In this document: positions 36,001 through 42,860 of the stretch, one piece after another | How the letters are laid out: each line of letters starts with the position of its first letter | Position numbering within the stretch: position 1 is the stretch's first letter | DNA from: Undaria pinnatifida | Taxonomy: Eukaryota > Sar > Phaeophyceae > Laminariales > Alariaceae | Assembly: GCA_012845835.1 (NCBI GenBank) | Contig: JABAKD010000001.1 | Span: 3,475,540-3,539,539 of the forward strand | DNA length: 64,000 bases | Direction: 5' to 3' | Translations under genes and position numbers: made by a program | The notes under the pieces: generated by a model | Told to the model about the DNA's origin: nothing | What the model saw: the letters and a program-made list of their open reading frames with translations, nothing else | Database searches by the model: none

Positions 36001-39000
36001 TCACCGGCTGTTGTGGCCTGGTCCTCTGCTGCCTGCCGTCCAACAGGTTGGGACGTACTCCTGCCACGGCGTAGAGCCGAGCTACAGCGAGGACGACGGG
36101 GTGACGGCGAAGATCAACCAGGACAGGGGTTGCGTCGTCTACCCTTTCAAGAACGACCCCAAGCACGCGCTGTTTTCGGTCTTCGACGGTGAGCTGCCGC
36201 AAGCGAGAGTTCTGGTGATAGAGATAGGGATGGAGAGATAAGCCAGATATAACGAAAGATGGCTAGCGCGAGGGGCAGCGGGCGATGGCGAGCGATAGCA
36301 AGACATAGAGACATGTAGCAAGTACGAGGCAAAGTTGCGTCGTGTACTCTTTCAATAATGTTTCGAGGCACACGCGGTTTTCGGTCTTCGACGGTTATAT
36401 AGGGAGAGGTCACGAGAGATGGCGAGAGGTAGCTAGCGATAGCGCGAGACAGCGAGATACAACGCGAGATAATATAGCTCAGAGACAGAGCTAGCGCGGG
36501 AGATAACGCAATGTAGCTAGCGATACAGCGAGGGATCGAAAAGTTGTCGAGCTAGCGAGAGGGAGACAGCTATCCTATCCGTTAGCTAGCAAGACCCTAG
36601 CTGGCGAGCTATCTCGAGCGACAGCTTCTGATATGGAGCTTGCGAGAAAGCTAGCGTTAGAGCTAGCGAACATTGCCGGGGTAAGGGGACCTCTCGTTTC
36701 GTCCATGTACCAAGCGAAAGTCTACTCTATTTCGTTGCAATCGTAAAGGTTTTGTGTTTTTCGGCTTCGCGATGTGCACTGCCGTGGGGGACTTGTTCGT
36801 TACTTCTTGCCTAACATGCCTTTTGAAGCCCGTTTTTCAGCGGTGCACAGGGCCGTTTGCGCGAGTGGCCTGCATTTTCGGTGGTAAAAAAATGGCCGTA
36901 GCATCTCCCTTTGTGGAAATGGGGGTATGGTACTATCATTCGGTGACCTGGGTTTATCGAGCAGTTCGCGATAGAGCTGGCGAAGAGCTAGATATCGATA
37001 GTTAGCTAAAGCTAGATAGCGAGAGCGAGAGCCAGCGATATTTTAGAAATGGCGGCAGATGGCTACAGCATGAGATAGCTGGTGGCAGCAGGAGATTGAG
37101 AGATGTAGCTAGACGCGAGAGATACTTGGCGATGGCGGGAGCTGGTGAGAGCTATAACTGCGAGTGCTAGTGAGAGCTGGTGAGATCGTAGCTAGACGGA
37201 ACAAGCACGAGCTAGCCGGCCATAGAGCTACTGTAGCGAACTATTATCAGCGGGAGTTCAGTATGGATGGCGGAAACTAGCTAGTGATGGAGCTAGTCAA
37301 AGACAACTAGCTTTTTTTGCCGTGGTTGCCTTCGTTTGGCAGATTATTGCTGTTGTTGCTTTTGTTGCTTTTGTTGCTGCTGTCGTTACTGTTGTTGCTA
37401 CTGTTGTTGCTACTGTTGTTGCTGTTGTTGCTACTGTTGCTACTGCTGTTGCTTCTGTTGATACGGGTTCAGGATGTGACGCTAGTTTTGCCTTTTTTTT
37501 GCCCGGTTGTTGCTGTTACTGCTGCTGCTGCTGTTGATGCTGCTGTTATTGTTGGGACTGTTGCGACTGTTGATGCTGTTCACGTTTCGTTGCTGTTGTT
37601 GCTGTTGCTGCCTTTTATTGGCAGTTTGTTCGTGTTGTTGCTACTGCTGTTGACGTTGTTCATTGCTGTTTACGTTGTTTCTATTGTAATTGTTTTTTTT
37701 GCTATATACCAGGTACAAGTATATATACGTATATATAAACTTAATTACTTAGTCTTTGACCCCCTCGGAGGTCTCGCTCGGCATATCCTTCCCCCTCTCA
37801 ACCCTTCTCAGCCCGTAATTGCCGAAAAGAAATTTAGTTGCTGGGGAAAAGAACCGTCCCGAAGTTCCTTGCCTTCCTTGCTTTCCCTGCAGTCTAATTC
37901 TTAGCTCTCATTCTCTGATCTTTTTACTGCTTGCTCTCTGATATTTTTATTTTGCTTTTTCAGCAACTTTTTTTGGTACTTTTACATTTGAAGTTGGCCA
38001 ATTGCTGGCTGTTGAGAGGGAATTGCCGTTGACGGCTGCAAACCAATTGAATTTGAAATTTGCCGGATCGGCAATAACAATTTGAAGTTGAAATTTGCGA
38101 ATATATATATATATTTGCCTACATTTTTAGTTGCTATTACTGCTGTTACTGCTGTCGCCGCTATTGTTTCTGATGTGCACGCTTTGTTGCTGTTTTTTTC
38201 TAATGGTTCATGTTGTGCTTATGTTGTTGCTACCGTTGCTGTTGTTGCCACGAGTATTGTAGCGCGCCTTTGTTACTAGTGCTTACGTTTGTTGCTACCT
38301 GGTATGACGTTGTTGTGTTGCTACAGGGCACGGAGAGCACGGCGACATCGTATCGCACTTCGTGATGCACGACCTTCAATCGCGCTTGGCGGCACACCCT
38401 TTGATCGCCGAAGACCCAGGGACGGCACTCAAGGAATCGTACCTCGCCGTCGACAGCTCGCTCAGCAAGTTAAAGGTACTGCTGTGAAAAGGCGATAACG
38501 GTCTGAATAAAACTTGATCGTAGCCCTTTGATAAGCACCGTACATACCTCTCGCCGTTGACAGCTCGCTAAGCAAGTTGAAGGCACTACGCATGCTTATG
38601 GTACGCGTTCACCTTTATTTTTCTGAGTACTGTCACTTGAGTAGCTGTATGCTACCTGACCCAAAGCTGACTGCGAGAAGAATGGAAAACACAACTCGAT
38701 GAAGTAACGGACATGGCTGAAATAACGCCTCTTTAGTAAAAGCAAAACGTCAATTTACGACCATGCCTCCTAGCCTCGCTATTTGTCTCTCGCTGACGCC
38801 GCCCCCCCCTCTCCCCCGCCCCCCCCCCTCCCCCGCCCCCCCCCCTCCCCCGCCCCCCCCCCTCCCCCGCCCCCCCGCCCCCCCCGCGCGCGCGCGCCTG
38901 TTGCTGTCGGTCTCTCTTGCTGTGTGCCTCTCCGTCTTTCTGTTTGTGTGTCTGTTTTGTCTGTCTGTCTGTTTTTTTTGCCTGTCTGTCTTGTCTTTCT

Positions 39001-42000
39001 GTTTGTCTGTTTTGTCTTTTGTCTGTTTCACGACAAACTTAACACAACCCCTCACTACCATCACCAAAAAAAAAAAAATTGAACACGACTCTTTACCCAA
39101 AAACAACGAAACGAAACCGAACCGAACCGAACCGACCAAATCAGCCTCAAGAAGCGACCTTCTCGGGCACGACGGCGGTGTCCGTGCTGATGCGCGAGGA
39201 TCAGCTGTGGATAGCGAATGCCGGGGACAGCCGCGCCGTCATAGCCCAGGAAGAGGGGGGCGCGTTGAAATCGCTCGACCTGAGCGTGGACCAAAACCCC
39301 AACTCCCCGGCGGAGCAGGTAAGATATGTGTCCCACACGTTGACGATTCAGGTTTCCGCCAGACAACCCTGGTATCGAACGAGAACGCACTATAAGCGTA
39401 ACTTTACTGAGTTCAAAGAACTACGAGGAAAAAACTCTACTACAAAAAAAGCAACGTGTGTTTCATTCACAAACCAGCGGAGTCAACTATTGATGCTCGT
39501 GGGCTCTACCGACGCAAATTTATGTACCTTGTGCCTGCATCTATAATGTTCTCCCACAGGACCGTGTCTACAGACAGTTACGCTCGGAAAGGACGCAAGC
39601 CACATGTAAAGAAGATCCCGAGGCGCAAAATGTTATCATGACCTGAGCCCAACACCCCCACCCCCCAACCCATCCCTGCCTACGGCCACCTTTTCTCTGG
39701 AACGCCTCCTCCCTGCACCTCCCGCCCCCGTCCCCGCCCCGCCGTCCAGGCTCGCATCGAAGCCGCGGGAGGGTTTGTCAGTCCACCACCCGAGCCTGGG
39801 CTGAGCTCAAGGGTGTGGCTTGACAAGGCCATGACTCAGATAGGGCTTGCAATGGCACGCTCCATCGGAGACCATGCGGTCAAGTCGATCGGGGTGGTGG
39901 CGGAGCCCGAGATAACCAAGCACACAATTTCGGTGAGGGAGAGCACGGCCGCGGTTGTTAAGCCTTCATTATCGTGAGAGAAAATTCCGCGGTCATAATA
40001 CTTGCTGTGATGAGAGCACGGCCGCGGTTACTAACGCTAGTTACGATGAGAGAATGCAGCCGTGGTTGGGGTGCAGCCGGTCGCCCCGGTGGCGTATCAG
40101 GTTATCGTCGAGCCTGGTATAGGTCAGTTTCGTGAGTTCGAATCCCTTCGAGTGCATACTCGTATGAATTCGTGGGGACTTTTTCTTGTACACAAATCGA
40201 CTCGCGGAAAGCGCGAGAGCGTGAGTTATCAACACAACACTCGATGAAAAATCGATGAGCATTGGGATTGCTGAACCCTATGCGCGATAAAAAAAGTTGA
40301 AGGCAAGAACCGCGGGGGAGAAGGGACGACGCCGTGTGACCACGGCTTTGTCCAGATAGATGCTGGAAATTAGATGTGTGTGAAAAAAAGAAGAAAAAGA
40401 AAAAGAAGAAGAAAAAAATAAAGGTGCACCAATTTTTTTTTTCTGAGCTTCCTCAATTTGGAGGCTTAAGGCCTCTCTCCCAAAACTGGTTTTGGAGAAA
40501 AATAAAACTGTTACTGGAAGAAAAATTTCATTGTCTAGCTACACAATGAGAATCATGCGGGAAAAATTACCCATTCCCGACGATTGTGGGTGAAGGAACC
40601 GCATAATTCAGAAACCATTTTTTCAGACGAAAAGCGCTGCTACCTCTAACGTAGCACGCGTCGAAGTCTTAACTCCCTCTTCTGTACCTACAGTACCTGC
40701 GTCCGGCTTAGCATCGATCTAATCAAAATCCACCGATGCCATCCACGCGTCGAAGTCTTAACTCCCCCTTCTGTACCTACAGTACCTGCGTCCGGCTTAG
40801 CATCGATCTAATCAAAATCCACCGATGCCATCCTGTTGTTGAACGGACAGGCTGGGGACAAGTTTATTGTGCTTGCCTCCGATGGGGTGTGGGAGTTTAT
40901 ATCGAGCCAGGAGGCCGTCGACATCGTCAACAACAGTTTGGCGGAGGGGACCATGAAGGTGTGTGTGTGCTTGATGGCTCCCGCGTTGGTGCGGTACCCT
41001 CAACTCCCTTGAGACTTCATTATATCTTGATTATAGTATGGGAAAAATCGATGACGAAAGTTGACGATACGGCATCGGCCACTGCTGGTTGGCGATGGAC
41101 ATATTTATTAGCAATCTACGGTGGTTACCCCGATTTAAGAGCGCCCAGTGACAGGCCGAAACATGCGCTCTCACCTACAAAACGCTTTTATCTAGCCTTT
41201 AGTGTGGCGGGACATGCCGAGTTGGCCGTTCTTAACTCCCGAATGCTCTTAAATCGGGTGCTCTTAAATCGGGGTACCCCCGCTGTACGACAATGCGAAG
41301 ACTCGCACGGTATTGGTGCAGCATGCTCCTTCTCGTACTGCTGCGCGCTCACGCTACTCTTCAGGAACCCTCTGAAACTATCGCAATCATCGTTTTTTTT
41401 TGTTCGATATATACACTGGTCTCGAAAAAGAGTTACGTGCGGCGTGCCAGTATAGTGCGGCGTTAAGGTGTGTTTGTGCTGTATGCATACAGCCCTCGCC
41501 CCGCATGAATGCGGTTCCCTGTTGACCCTTTTAGCGCCGCACTCCCAACATGGAGACGGGGCCCTTGGAGTTAGACTACTGTAGCATCGTTTTAGGAGTT
41601 TGAAATGGGTCAATGCGGCGTCTCCGTTTAATGCTGTGAAAATCGCTTACCGACCTCTCTTACAGAGAACCGCACTGCGCAGGGATGATGGTTCCACAGC
41701 CCATTTCTTTTCTCGCGGGTGTTTTAATCTGGTATGGTCAGCCCTCCCGCTACATGGACACGATAGTTGACACCGATGGTAGGCTCTTATGGTCGACCCT
41801 CCCGCTACATGGACACAATAGTTGACACCGGTGGTAGGCTCTTTCGGGCCTGGTCTGACCTACCTTTGAGACTGACGTGTGCTGCGCTTGTCACCCTTGG
41901 CCAACTTGTGTACACAGGCGACGCAAGATTTGATCGAGGCGGCGGCTACAAAATGGCGGGAGGTGGAGGGGGATTACCGCGACGACATAACGGCTGTAGT

Positions 42001-42028
42001 TGTACGTCTCCCGTGCTTTCCCGAGTGA
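18331..42028 (+). CDS. PP2C-family (PPM) Ser/Thr protein phosphatase, nine exons found, 5' end missing
   Basis: This gene would encode a metal-dependent protein phosphatase that removes phosphate from Ser/Thr residues, probably in the cytoplasm or nucleus because no signal peptide or membrane segment is visible. Exons are 18331-18485, 21635-21747, 35133-35280, 36047-36188, 38327-38475, 39145-39318, 39750-39932, 40851-40958 and 41918-42028. They join in phase into about 426 codons ending in TGA. Motifs in order are GTYSCHG, NQDRG, FSVFDGHGEHG, FSGTTAV, NAGDSRAV, EAAGGFV, MARSIGDHAVK, VLASDGVWEF and DDITAVVV, which supply the expected metal-binding Asp and Gly residues. The last seven exons are very secure. 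The first two rest on phase fit across a 13.4 kb intron and could belong elsewhere. No start codon with matching phase was found upstream. The introns are crowded with SINEs, inverted-repeat elements and arrays. The SCHG/NQDR arrangement resembles plant and protist PP2Cs; the physiological target cannot be inferred. Confidence 0.85.
19078..19457. mobile_element. Foldback element (family F), ~380 bp with ~115 bp inverted ends
   Basis: The left arm begins TTTATCCTCCGGCGG and runs to GCAGCCCAACGCTAGCTGG. The right arm is its imperfect complement and ends GCCGGAGGGTTAAAA. Both arms hold CACCACACTTCCACGTATTT. A 9 bp GGACACGAG repeat lies in the loop at 19310-19340. Single arms occur at 29484-29540 and 35640-35795. 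Confidence 0.75.
19703..20072 (-). mobile_element. SINE-A2, full copy with a second kind of tRNA-like head
   Basis: The head on the minus strand reads CGATCGCCCCGGTGGTCTCG, TGGTTACCCTCGAATGC, then TGAGTTCGATTCCCACCGTG, that is an A-box-like TGGTCTCGTGG and a near-perfect B box GTTCGATTCC. The longer spacing between boxes resembles a tRNA with a variable arm. The body and tail match 14515-14722; the tail is A-rich. Confidence 0.72.
20095..20455 (+). mobile_element. SINE-A-related copy, headless, internally repeated
   Basis: CATGAAAAGCTTTTTCTTGC occurs twice before the usual body (GCGGAAAGCGCGAGAACG) and tail (CCTGTGACCACGGCTTGTCC). It lies head-to-head with the SINE-A2 copy, as in the 16 kb cluster. 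Confidence 0.65.
20456..21634 (+). other. Phosphatase candidate intron, with poly-C and TTG/TGC runs
   Basis: An ATTATTATAAAAAATGAAAA word at ~20662 is shared with the lead of family B at 30540. A C-run lies at 21224-21240. Mixed TTG/TGC triplets fill 21372-21610, up to the acceptor at 21634. Confidence 0.45.
21635..21747 (+). CDS. Candidate upstream PP2C exon, acidic/Ala-rich
   Basis: The acceptor follows a long TTG/TTC-rich tract and reads TTCTTATCAG. The donor is TTTAG followed by GTGAGC. The 113 bases give 37 codons plus two bases, containing ESETEMAATALAFSEKF. The two leftover bases (AG) pair exactly with the single leading base of the exon at 35133, giving SDFRKRRLSV across the junction. 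That would place a basic segment just before the phosphatase core. The support is phase fit and protein-like composition, not homology. Confidence 0.5.
21748..22540. other. G-rich purine tracts in the large candidate intron
   Basis: GGAGGGG and AGCAGGAGGAG tracts occupy 21770-21880 and 22060-22370. The + strand holds many closely spaced G-triplets with G-quadruplex potential. No gene is seen. Confidence 0.45.
22540..22812. repeat. (TAC)n/(ACT)n triplet array
   Basis: There are about 270 bp of TAC repeats interrupted by CAC, CAAT and TAT words. A similar array lies at 25180-25365. Confidence 0.9.
22860..22980. repeat. Direct repeat of ~60 bp
   Basis: ACTACATACACTATATA, TGTATACTA and TATATATACACTGGATCTAC occur twice, about 63 bp apart. 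Confidence 0.75.
23383..23583 (-). mobile_element. SINE-C with short (CAA)n tail
   Basis: It has the same body as at 14011-14332, ending on the + strand in CATATAAAAGTGAAATCGG. The tail has only ~10 triplets. Confidence 0.8.
23584..24374. other. No gene assigned
   Basis: Short open frames only. At 23023 and 24318 there is a 25 bp imperfect inverted pair (CATTTCAAAGTCAGGATTCA and its complement) that could bound a larger element. Confidence 0.35.
24375..25107. mobile_element. ~730 bp inverted-repeat element
   Basis: The ends are ACAATGTACAAGCTGGGCCG and, as complement, ACAATACAAGCTGGGCCGGC. A second inverted pair inside (GGACCTGAAACTTTGACACG at 24821 and its complement ending 25034; also TACTTGGCGAGC) gives a long stem. 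There is no transposase. It looks like a non-autonomous DNA transposon or foldback element. Confidence 0.65.
25180..25365. repeat. (CTA)n triplet array
   Basis: ACT/CTA triplets with a few TGC interruptions. The Leu/Thr/Tyr-rich frames are artefacts. Confidence 0.9.
25366..25959. other. No gene seen
   Basis: Around 25780-25860 the word CACGCCAAG / CACCAAGCCACGCGCCAAG repeats irregularly. A C-run lies at ~25620. Confidence 0.4.
25960..26412. repeat. CTG run plus GTGCTGGTGCT minisatellite
   Basis: A (CTG)14-type run at ~25982-26024 leads into degenerate 6-12 bp units GTGCTGGTGCTTGT and GGTGTTGATTTT to 26400. All three frames stay open, as expected for such repeats. Confidence 0.88.
26770..27030. 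repeat. GCTACT / GCTGCT triplet tracts
   Basis: GCTACTGCT units (26785-26905) are followed by a purer (GCT)n run of ~24 triplets (26944-27022). Confidence 0.88.
27260..27453 (+). mobile_element. Family D copy 4, interrupted by a nested element
   Basis: TTATAACCCCTTAACAACTG at the left and TTCTGAAGGGGTTAA at the right flank the nested element. Removing that element and one TA restores the structure seen at 15440-15526. Confidence 0.75.
27313..27417. mobile_element. 105 bp TA-flanked inverted-repeat element (Stowaway/Tc1-mariner-like MITE)
   Basis: The terminal inverted repeats are perfect over ~27 bp: TTACGGGGGACCATAGTAAA and, continuing, TAGGACC at the left, with their complement at the right. 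A TA dinucleotide flanks each side (27311 and 27418), as expected for Tc1/mariner-type insertion. The interior is only ~50 bp and A/T-rich. Confidence 0.85.
27454..28105. other. No gene assigned
   Basis: A 98-codon open frame (27466-27762) contains TGCTGTGACGGGCGACC-type coding text without recognisable motifs. There is no splice evidence. Confidence 0.35.
28106..28250 (-). mobile_element. SINE-C, short tail, partial body
   Basis: Five TTG triplets are followed by CTCACATCAACTCGCATAAT, the GTGGTCACAGGACAGG core and ACACGCATATATCACAGCTG. The distal body is replaced by the tandem array that follows. Confidence 0.75.
28215..28530. repeat. Three tandem ~108 bp units, seeded from SINE-C sequence
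   Basis: Units start GTAGTACACGCATATATCA and CAGCTGACGCAACTT (SINE-C body), then continue CTGACTTCGCGGCTAGTTGT and AGACTAAAAACCAACTACC. The copies are nearly identical. Confidence 0.85.
28760..29085 (+). mobile_element. SINE-A2 and SINE-A fragments in tandem
   Basis: 28780-28900 matches the A2 body (TCTCGCGATAAAAATGAAGG, GTGGGGAGGGGGGAGAAG). 28915-29085 matches the SINE-A body and tail (GAATGCTGAACC, CCTGTGACCACGGCTTGTCC). Confidence 0.6.
29205..29360. repeat. Clustered GACACCGGTGTC-type palindromes
   Basis: GACACCGTGTCG, GCGACACCGGTGTCG, CACAGGTGTCG and CACGGTGTCG occur at ~35-45 bp spacing; further CGACACCAATGTCG and CAACACCAGTGTCG words follow at 29565-29610. Confidence 0.75.
29484..29540. 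repeat. Family F arm fragment
   Basis: TTTTATCCTCCGGCGGATGG and the following AAATAAAGCTTTAGCTCACC are identical to the left arm at 19078 and then stop. Confidence 0.75.
29651..30513. mobile_element. ~860 bp inverted-repeat element filled with ATCACACCCC repeats
   Basis: The ends are TACCGTAACTGACACAAGAT and its exact complement at 30494-30513. Inside, TATCACACCCCC, ACCCGGGGTACACAAGATA and a tandem ~70 bp unit (CCAAACACACC, TGTGGGTGTTCGGACG, 30236-30350) repeat, with GGTGAT/ATCACC words in both orientations. Open frames here follow the repeats and are not convincing genes. Confidence 0.68.
30540..30645 (+). repeat. Family B copy 6
   Basis: TTATTATAAAAAATGAAAAT, CCAGCTGTGAGATCGAAGG and CTCATCTTTGCAAGCTGCGT. 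Confidence 0.7.
30848..30920. repeat. GACCC pentamer tract
   Basis: GACCCGACCTGACCCGACCC runs into GACCGGACCGGACCGGACC. A longer degenerate version lies at 31222-31360, flanking ~300 bp. Confidence 0.88.
30975..31085. repeat. Direct repeat of ~49 bp
   Basis: TACTATATACAACTAATAGT, AGTATACCGATATACC and TAGTATCAGGTC occur twice. Confidence 0.85.
31222..31360. repeat. Degenerate GACCC/CCGGACCC tract
   Basis: Pentamer words GGACC, CGGCCCGACC and CCCAACCCGACC predominate. A ~40 bp unrelated insert sits at ~31285-31325. Confidence 0.8.
31640..31755. repeat. Short dispersed repeat (TATAAGG-ended), copy 2
   Basis: GACGGTATCCCGATATGCGG, CGCTTGGCGCGGCTG and CTTGCCCCCTATAAGG match 2785-2920. Confidence 0.5.
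31927..32017 (+). mobile_element. Family D copy 5
   Basis: TTAAACCCTTTTACAACTGC, TTAGTATAAGGAGGC and GGCTCTAAAGGGGTTA. Confidence 0.62.
32026..32225. repeat. Direct repeat of ~97 bp
   Basis: CCCATCTCCAACTCCTA, GGTCGTAACTCTTGAGT and GTGCTGAAAAGG recur one unit later. The complement of the unit occurs once at 41525-41620. Confidence 0.7.
32540..33800. repeat. Telomere-like TAACCC array, degenerate, with short perfect tracts
   Basis: Units of the type CACTAACCCTGACACTAACA and CCTACCACTAACACC fill ~1.25 kb. Perfect CCCTAA tracts of three to four units occur near 32675, 32857 and 33236. Shorter stretches continue at 34080-34115, 34425-34640 and 34940-35050. All lie inside the phosphatase's candidate large intron. 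Confidence 0.85.
33885..33998 (+). repeat. Family B copy 7
   Basis: AAACACGTCAGTTGTGAGGT, CGATGGATTGTAGGGTCGAT and CTCATCTTTGCAAGCTGCGT. Confidence 0.68.
34130..34225. repeat. Fragment related to the 2.9 kb element end
   Basis: It begins GGCGTGCTACGATAGAGG and includes TCCTTAACCCACAAATCGTC, as at 3752 and 35370. Confidence 0.45.
35133..35280 (+). CDS. PP2C exon preceding the catalytic core
   Basis: The acceptor is a run of T followed by CAG, and the donor is GATGCGAAG followed by GTTTGG. It carries one base of a split codon and then 49 codons, starting KRRLSVTAGQV and ending LPLPFPDAK. It joins on a codon boundary to VGTYSCHG, the usual entry into the PP2C fold. Three shortened copies of its acceptor and first bases lie upstream at 32496, 33838 and 34680. 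Confidence 0.8.
35345..35620. mobile_element. Relative of the 2.9 kb inverted-repeat element, in a phosphatase intron
   Basis: GAAATGGTTTCTGAATGACG and GGCTCCTTAACCCAAAATCG match the complement of 3665-3705. Further on GATGTTTCATTCGGTAGTAG and GGGCCTCAGAAAAA resemble its inner unit in reverse. The end is GATCGTAGTACGCG. Confidence 0.45.
35640..35795. repeat. Family F arm in a phosphatase intron
   Basis: GATACGCCAGCTAGCGCTGG, GAAGTGCGGTGAGCTTCC and GCGCCGGAGGATGAAACG match the right arm at 19378-19457. Confidence 0.62.
36047..36188 (+). CDS. PP2C exon with NQDR and FDG motifs
   Basis: It starts after CCAACAG and ends at GACG followed by GTGAGC. It encodes VGTYSCHGVEP, then KINQDRGCVVYPF, and ends HALFSVFD. 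The Asp of NQDR and the Asp of VFDG are metal ligands in the family. The exon ends one base into the Gly codon that the next exon completes as DGHGEHG. Confidence 0.93.
36400..37310. repeat. Degenerate GCTAGCGAGAG / GATAGC array in a phosphatase intron
   Basis: Irregular words such as GAGATAGCTAGCG, GCTAGCGAGAG and GAGAGCTAG recur for ~900 bp, interrupted by ~270 bp of unique DNA (36660-36930). The GCTAGC palindrome is frequent. Confidence 0.7.
37340..37700. repeat. TTG/TTGCTG triplet-rich intron
   Basis: Mixed GTTGTTGCT, TGTTGCTACT and TGCTGTTGATGC triplets. Open Leu/Val-rich frames are artefacts of the triplets. Confidence 0.8.
38327..38475 (+). CDS. PP2C exon with the GHGEHG motif
   Basis: It starts after GCTACAG with two bases that complete the Gly of VFDG, then reads HGEHGDIVSHFVMHDL and ends SSLSKLK before a GTACTG donor. 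This is the DGHGG-type motif and following helix of PP2Cs. A decayed copy of its last ~35 bases lies 70 bp downstream with a destroyed donor. Confidence 0.93.
38540..38595 (+). pseudogene. Decayed duplicate of the end of the phosphatase exon at 38327-38475
   Basis: CCTCTCGCCGTTGACAGCTC and GCTAAGCAAGTTGAAGGCAC repeat the exon end CCTCGCCGTCGACAGCTCGC and TCAGCAAGTTAAAGGTAC, but the donor GT has become GC. It lies 70 bp downstream inside the intron. Confidence 0.75.
38800..38892. repeat. C-rich array (CTCCCCCGCCCCCCCCC)
   Basis: Four ~18 bp units, then a CGCG run. It lies in the intron before exon 39145; the Pro-rich frames are artefacts. Confidence 0.88.
39145..39318 (+). CDS. PP2C exon with SGTTA and GDSRAV motifs
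   Basis: The 58 codons contain FSGTTAVSVL and IANAGDSRAVIAQ, core beta-strands of the phosphatase fold. The acceptor used here (AAATCAG) has a poor pyrimidine tract, being preceded by CCGAA-type repeats, so the first few residues (PQEA) are less certain. The donor, GAGCAG followed by GTAAGA, is strong. Confidence 0.9.
39750..39932 (+). CDS. PP2C exon with MARSIGDHAVK motif
   Basis: The 61 codons run from ARIEAAGGFV through RVWLDKAMTQIGLAMARSI to GVVAEPEITKHTIS. It is bounded by a C-rich tract plus CCGTCCAG and a GTGAGG donor. The RS-GD pair and AEPE segment are family signatures. Both ends lie on codon boundaries. Confidence 0.95.
40077..40425 (+). mobile_element. SINE-A full copy in a phosphatase intron
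   Basis: CCGGTCGCCCCGGTGGCGTA with an intact A box (GGCGTATCAGGTT) and B box (GAGTTCGAATCCC, closest to the canonical tRNA form). The body and tail are present, followed by a purine-rich (GAAAAA)n end. Confidence 0.88.
40431..40668. mobile_element. Relative of the 2.9 kb inverted-repeat element, single inner unit
   Basis: TCTGAGCTTCCTCAATTTGG, then CCCAAAACTGGTTTTGG, CCCGACGATTGTGGGTGAAG and CCTCTAACGTAGCACGCG follow the order of the 2925-3768 element with one unit instead of four. Confidence 0.6.
40656..40832. repeat. 89 bp direct duplication next to a phosphatase exon
   Basis: ACGCGTCGAAGTCTTAACTC to CCACCGATGCCATCC occurs twice back to back with one or two differences. The second copy ends 18 bp before the acceptor of the exon at 40851. 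Confidence 0.92.
40851..40958 (+). CDS. PP2C exon with ASDGVWEF motif
   Basis: The 36 codons from AGDKFIVLASDGVWEF to SLAEGTMK are flanked by GGACAG and a GTGTGT donor. The Asp of ASDG is a conserved metal ligand. An 89 bp direct duplication ends just before this exon's acceptor. Confidence 0.95.
41122..41280. mobile_element. Family M3, full-length inverted-repeat element
   Basis: The left end GGTTACCCCGATTTAAGAGC and the right end GCTCTTAAATCGGGGTACCC are complementary. The right end contains the repeat word CTCTTAAATCGGG twice. It is ~160 bp with no coding, and sits in the last phosphatase intron. Confidence 0.68.
41525..41620 (-). repeat. Inverted copy of the 32.1 kb unit
   Basis: TGCTACAGTAGTC and CATTTCAAACTCCTAAAACG on the complement match 32125-32190. 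Confidence 0.5.
41728..41843. repeat. Direct repeat of ~58 bp
   Basis: TGGTCAGCCCTCCCGCTACA and TGGACACGATAGTTGACACC occur twice in the last phosphatase intron. Confidence 0.88.
41918..42028 (+). CDS. PP2C terminal exon with DDITAVVV and stop
   Basis: It starts after GTACACAG, encodes TQDLIEAAATKWREVEGDY and then RDDITAVVVRLPCFPE, and ends at TGA 42026-42028. The DDIT motif contributes the last metal-binding Asp of the family. The protein stops 11 residues after this strand, so no C-terminal extension (for example a kinase or cyclic-nucleotide domain) is present. Confidence 0.95.
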   Translation, partial: ATQDLIEAAATKWREVEGDYRDDITAVVVRLPCFPE

Positions 42029-42039
42029 TTTGGTCCACA

Positions 42040-42860
42040 ACGGATGGTGACGGGTGATTAATGGCAGACGGTCGGTGGCGGATGGCGGCGGACGGATATG
42101 GTGGCTTGAATCGTGGTTGGCTTTGGCCGGTGACCGATGCCGGGTTCGGTGATGGGTGACCAATCACCGATGAGCGAAACGGTGGCTTAAATTGTGATTG
42201 GTTGGCTTGCCCGATGACCGATGGTTGATGACCGGTGACGGGTGATCGATAACGGATGACGGAGATGGCGGCTTGACTCGTGGTTGGCGTTGACCGATTA
42301 ACGGTGACGGGTGCCTGATGACGGCGATGGCGGCTTGAAATATGATTGGCTTAGCCGATGGCGGAAATGATGGCTTGAATTGTGATTGACTTAGCTGGTG
42401 GTGGCGGACCAATGACCGATGGCCAAGAAAGATGGCTTGAATTGTGATGGGCTTAGCTGATGACGGAATTGGTGGCTTGAATTGGGATTGGCTTGGCCGA
42501 AGACCGATGACCAATGACCGGTGATCAGAAACTGTGGCTTGATTAATGATTAGCGTGACCGATGGCGGAAATGGTTGCGTGAATTGCGATTGACTTGGCC
42601 GGTGATGGCTGACCAATGACCTATGACCCAGAAACTTGGCTTGAATTGTGATTGGCTTAGCTGATGGTCGCTGGCCGATGATGGATTAGCAGTTGTGGCT
42701 TGCATTGCGATTGGCGGAGCCGGTACTAGATGGCGGATAGCGGATGATCTGTGGCTGAAATTGCGGCTTGGCTATTAATAGTGATGGGCCGACGGCAGAT
42801 GGCCGATAGCCGATGGCGGATGATTATATCGATTGCTGGAGTCCAGCGATGGGGTGATGC
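42040..42860. repeat. Degenerate array of GGCTTGAATTGTGATTGGCT units
   Basis: About twelve units of 50-70 bp combine GATGGCGG, TGGCTTGAATTGTGATTGGC and GACCAATGACCGATG. It starts immediately 3' of the phosphatase stop, so any 3' UTR would enter the array. Confidence 0.85.

Noticed and set aside
40736-41455. 239-codon plus-strand ORF
   Set aside because: It is the wrong frame over the phosphatase exon at 40851-40958 and continues into an intron with an M3 element.
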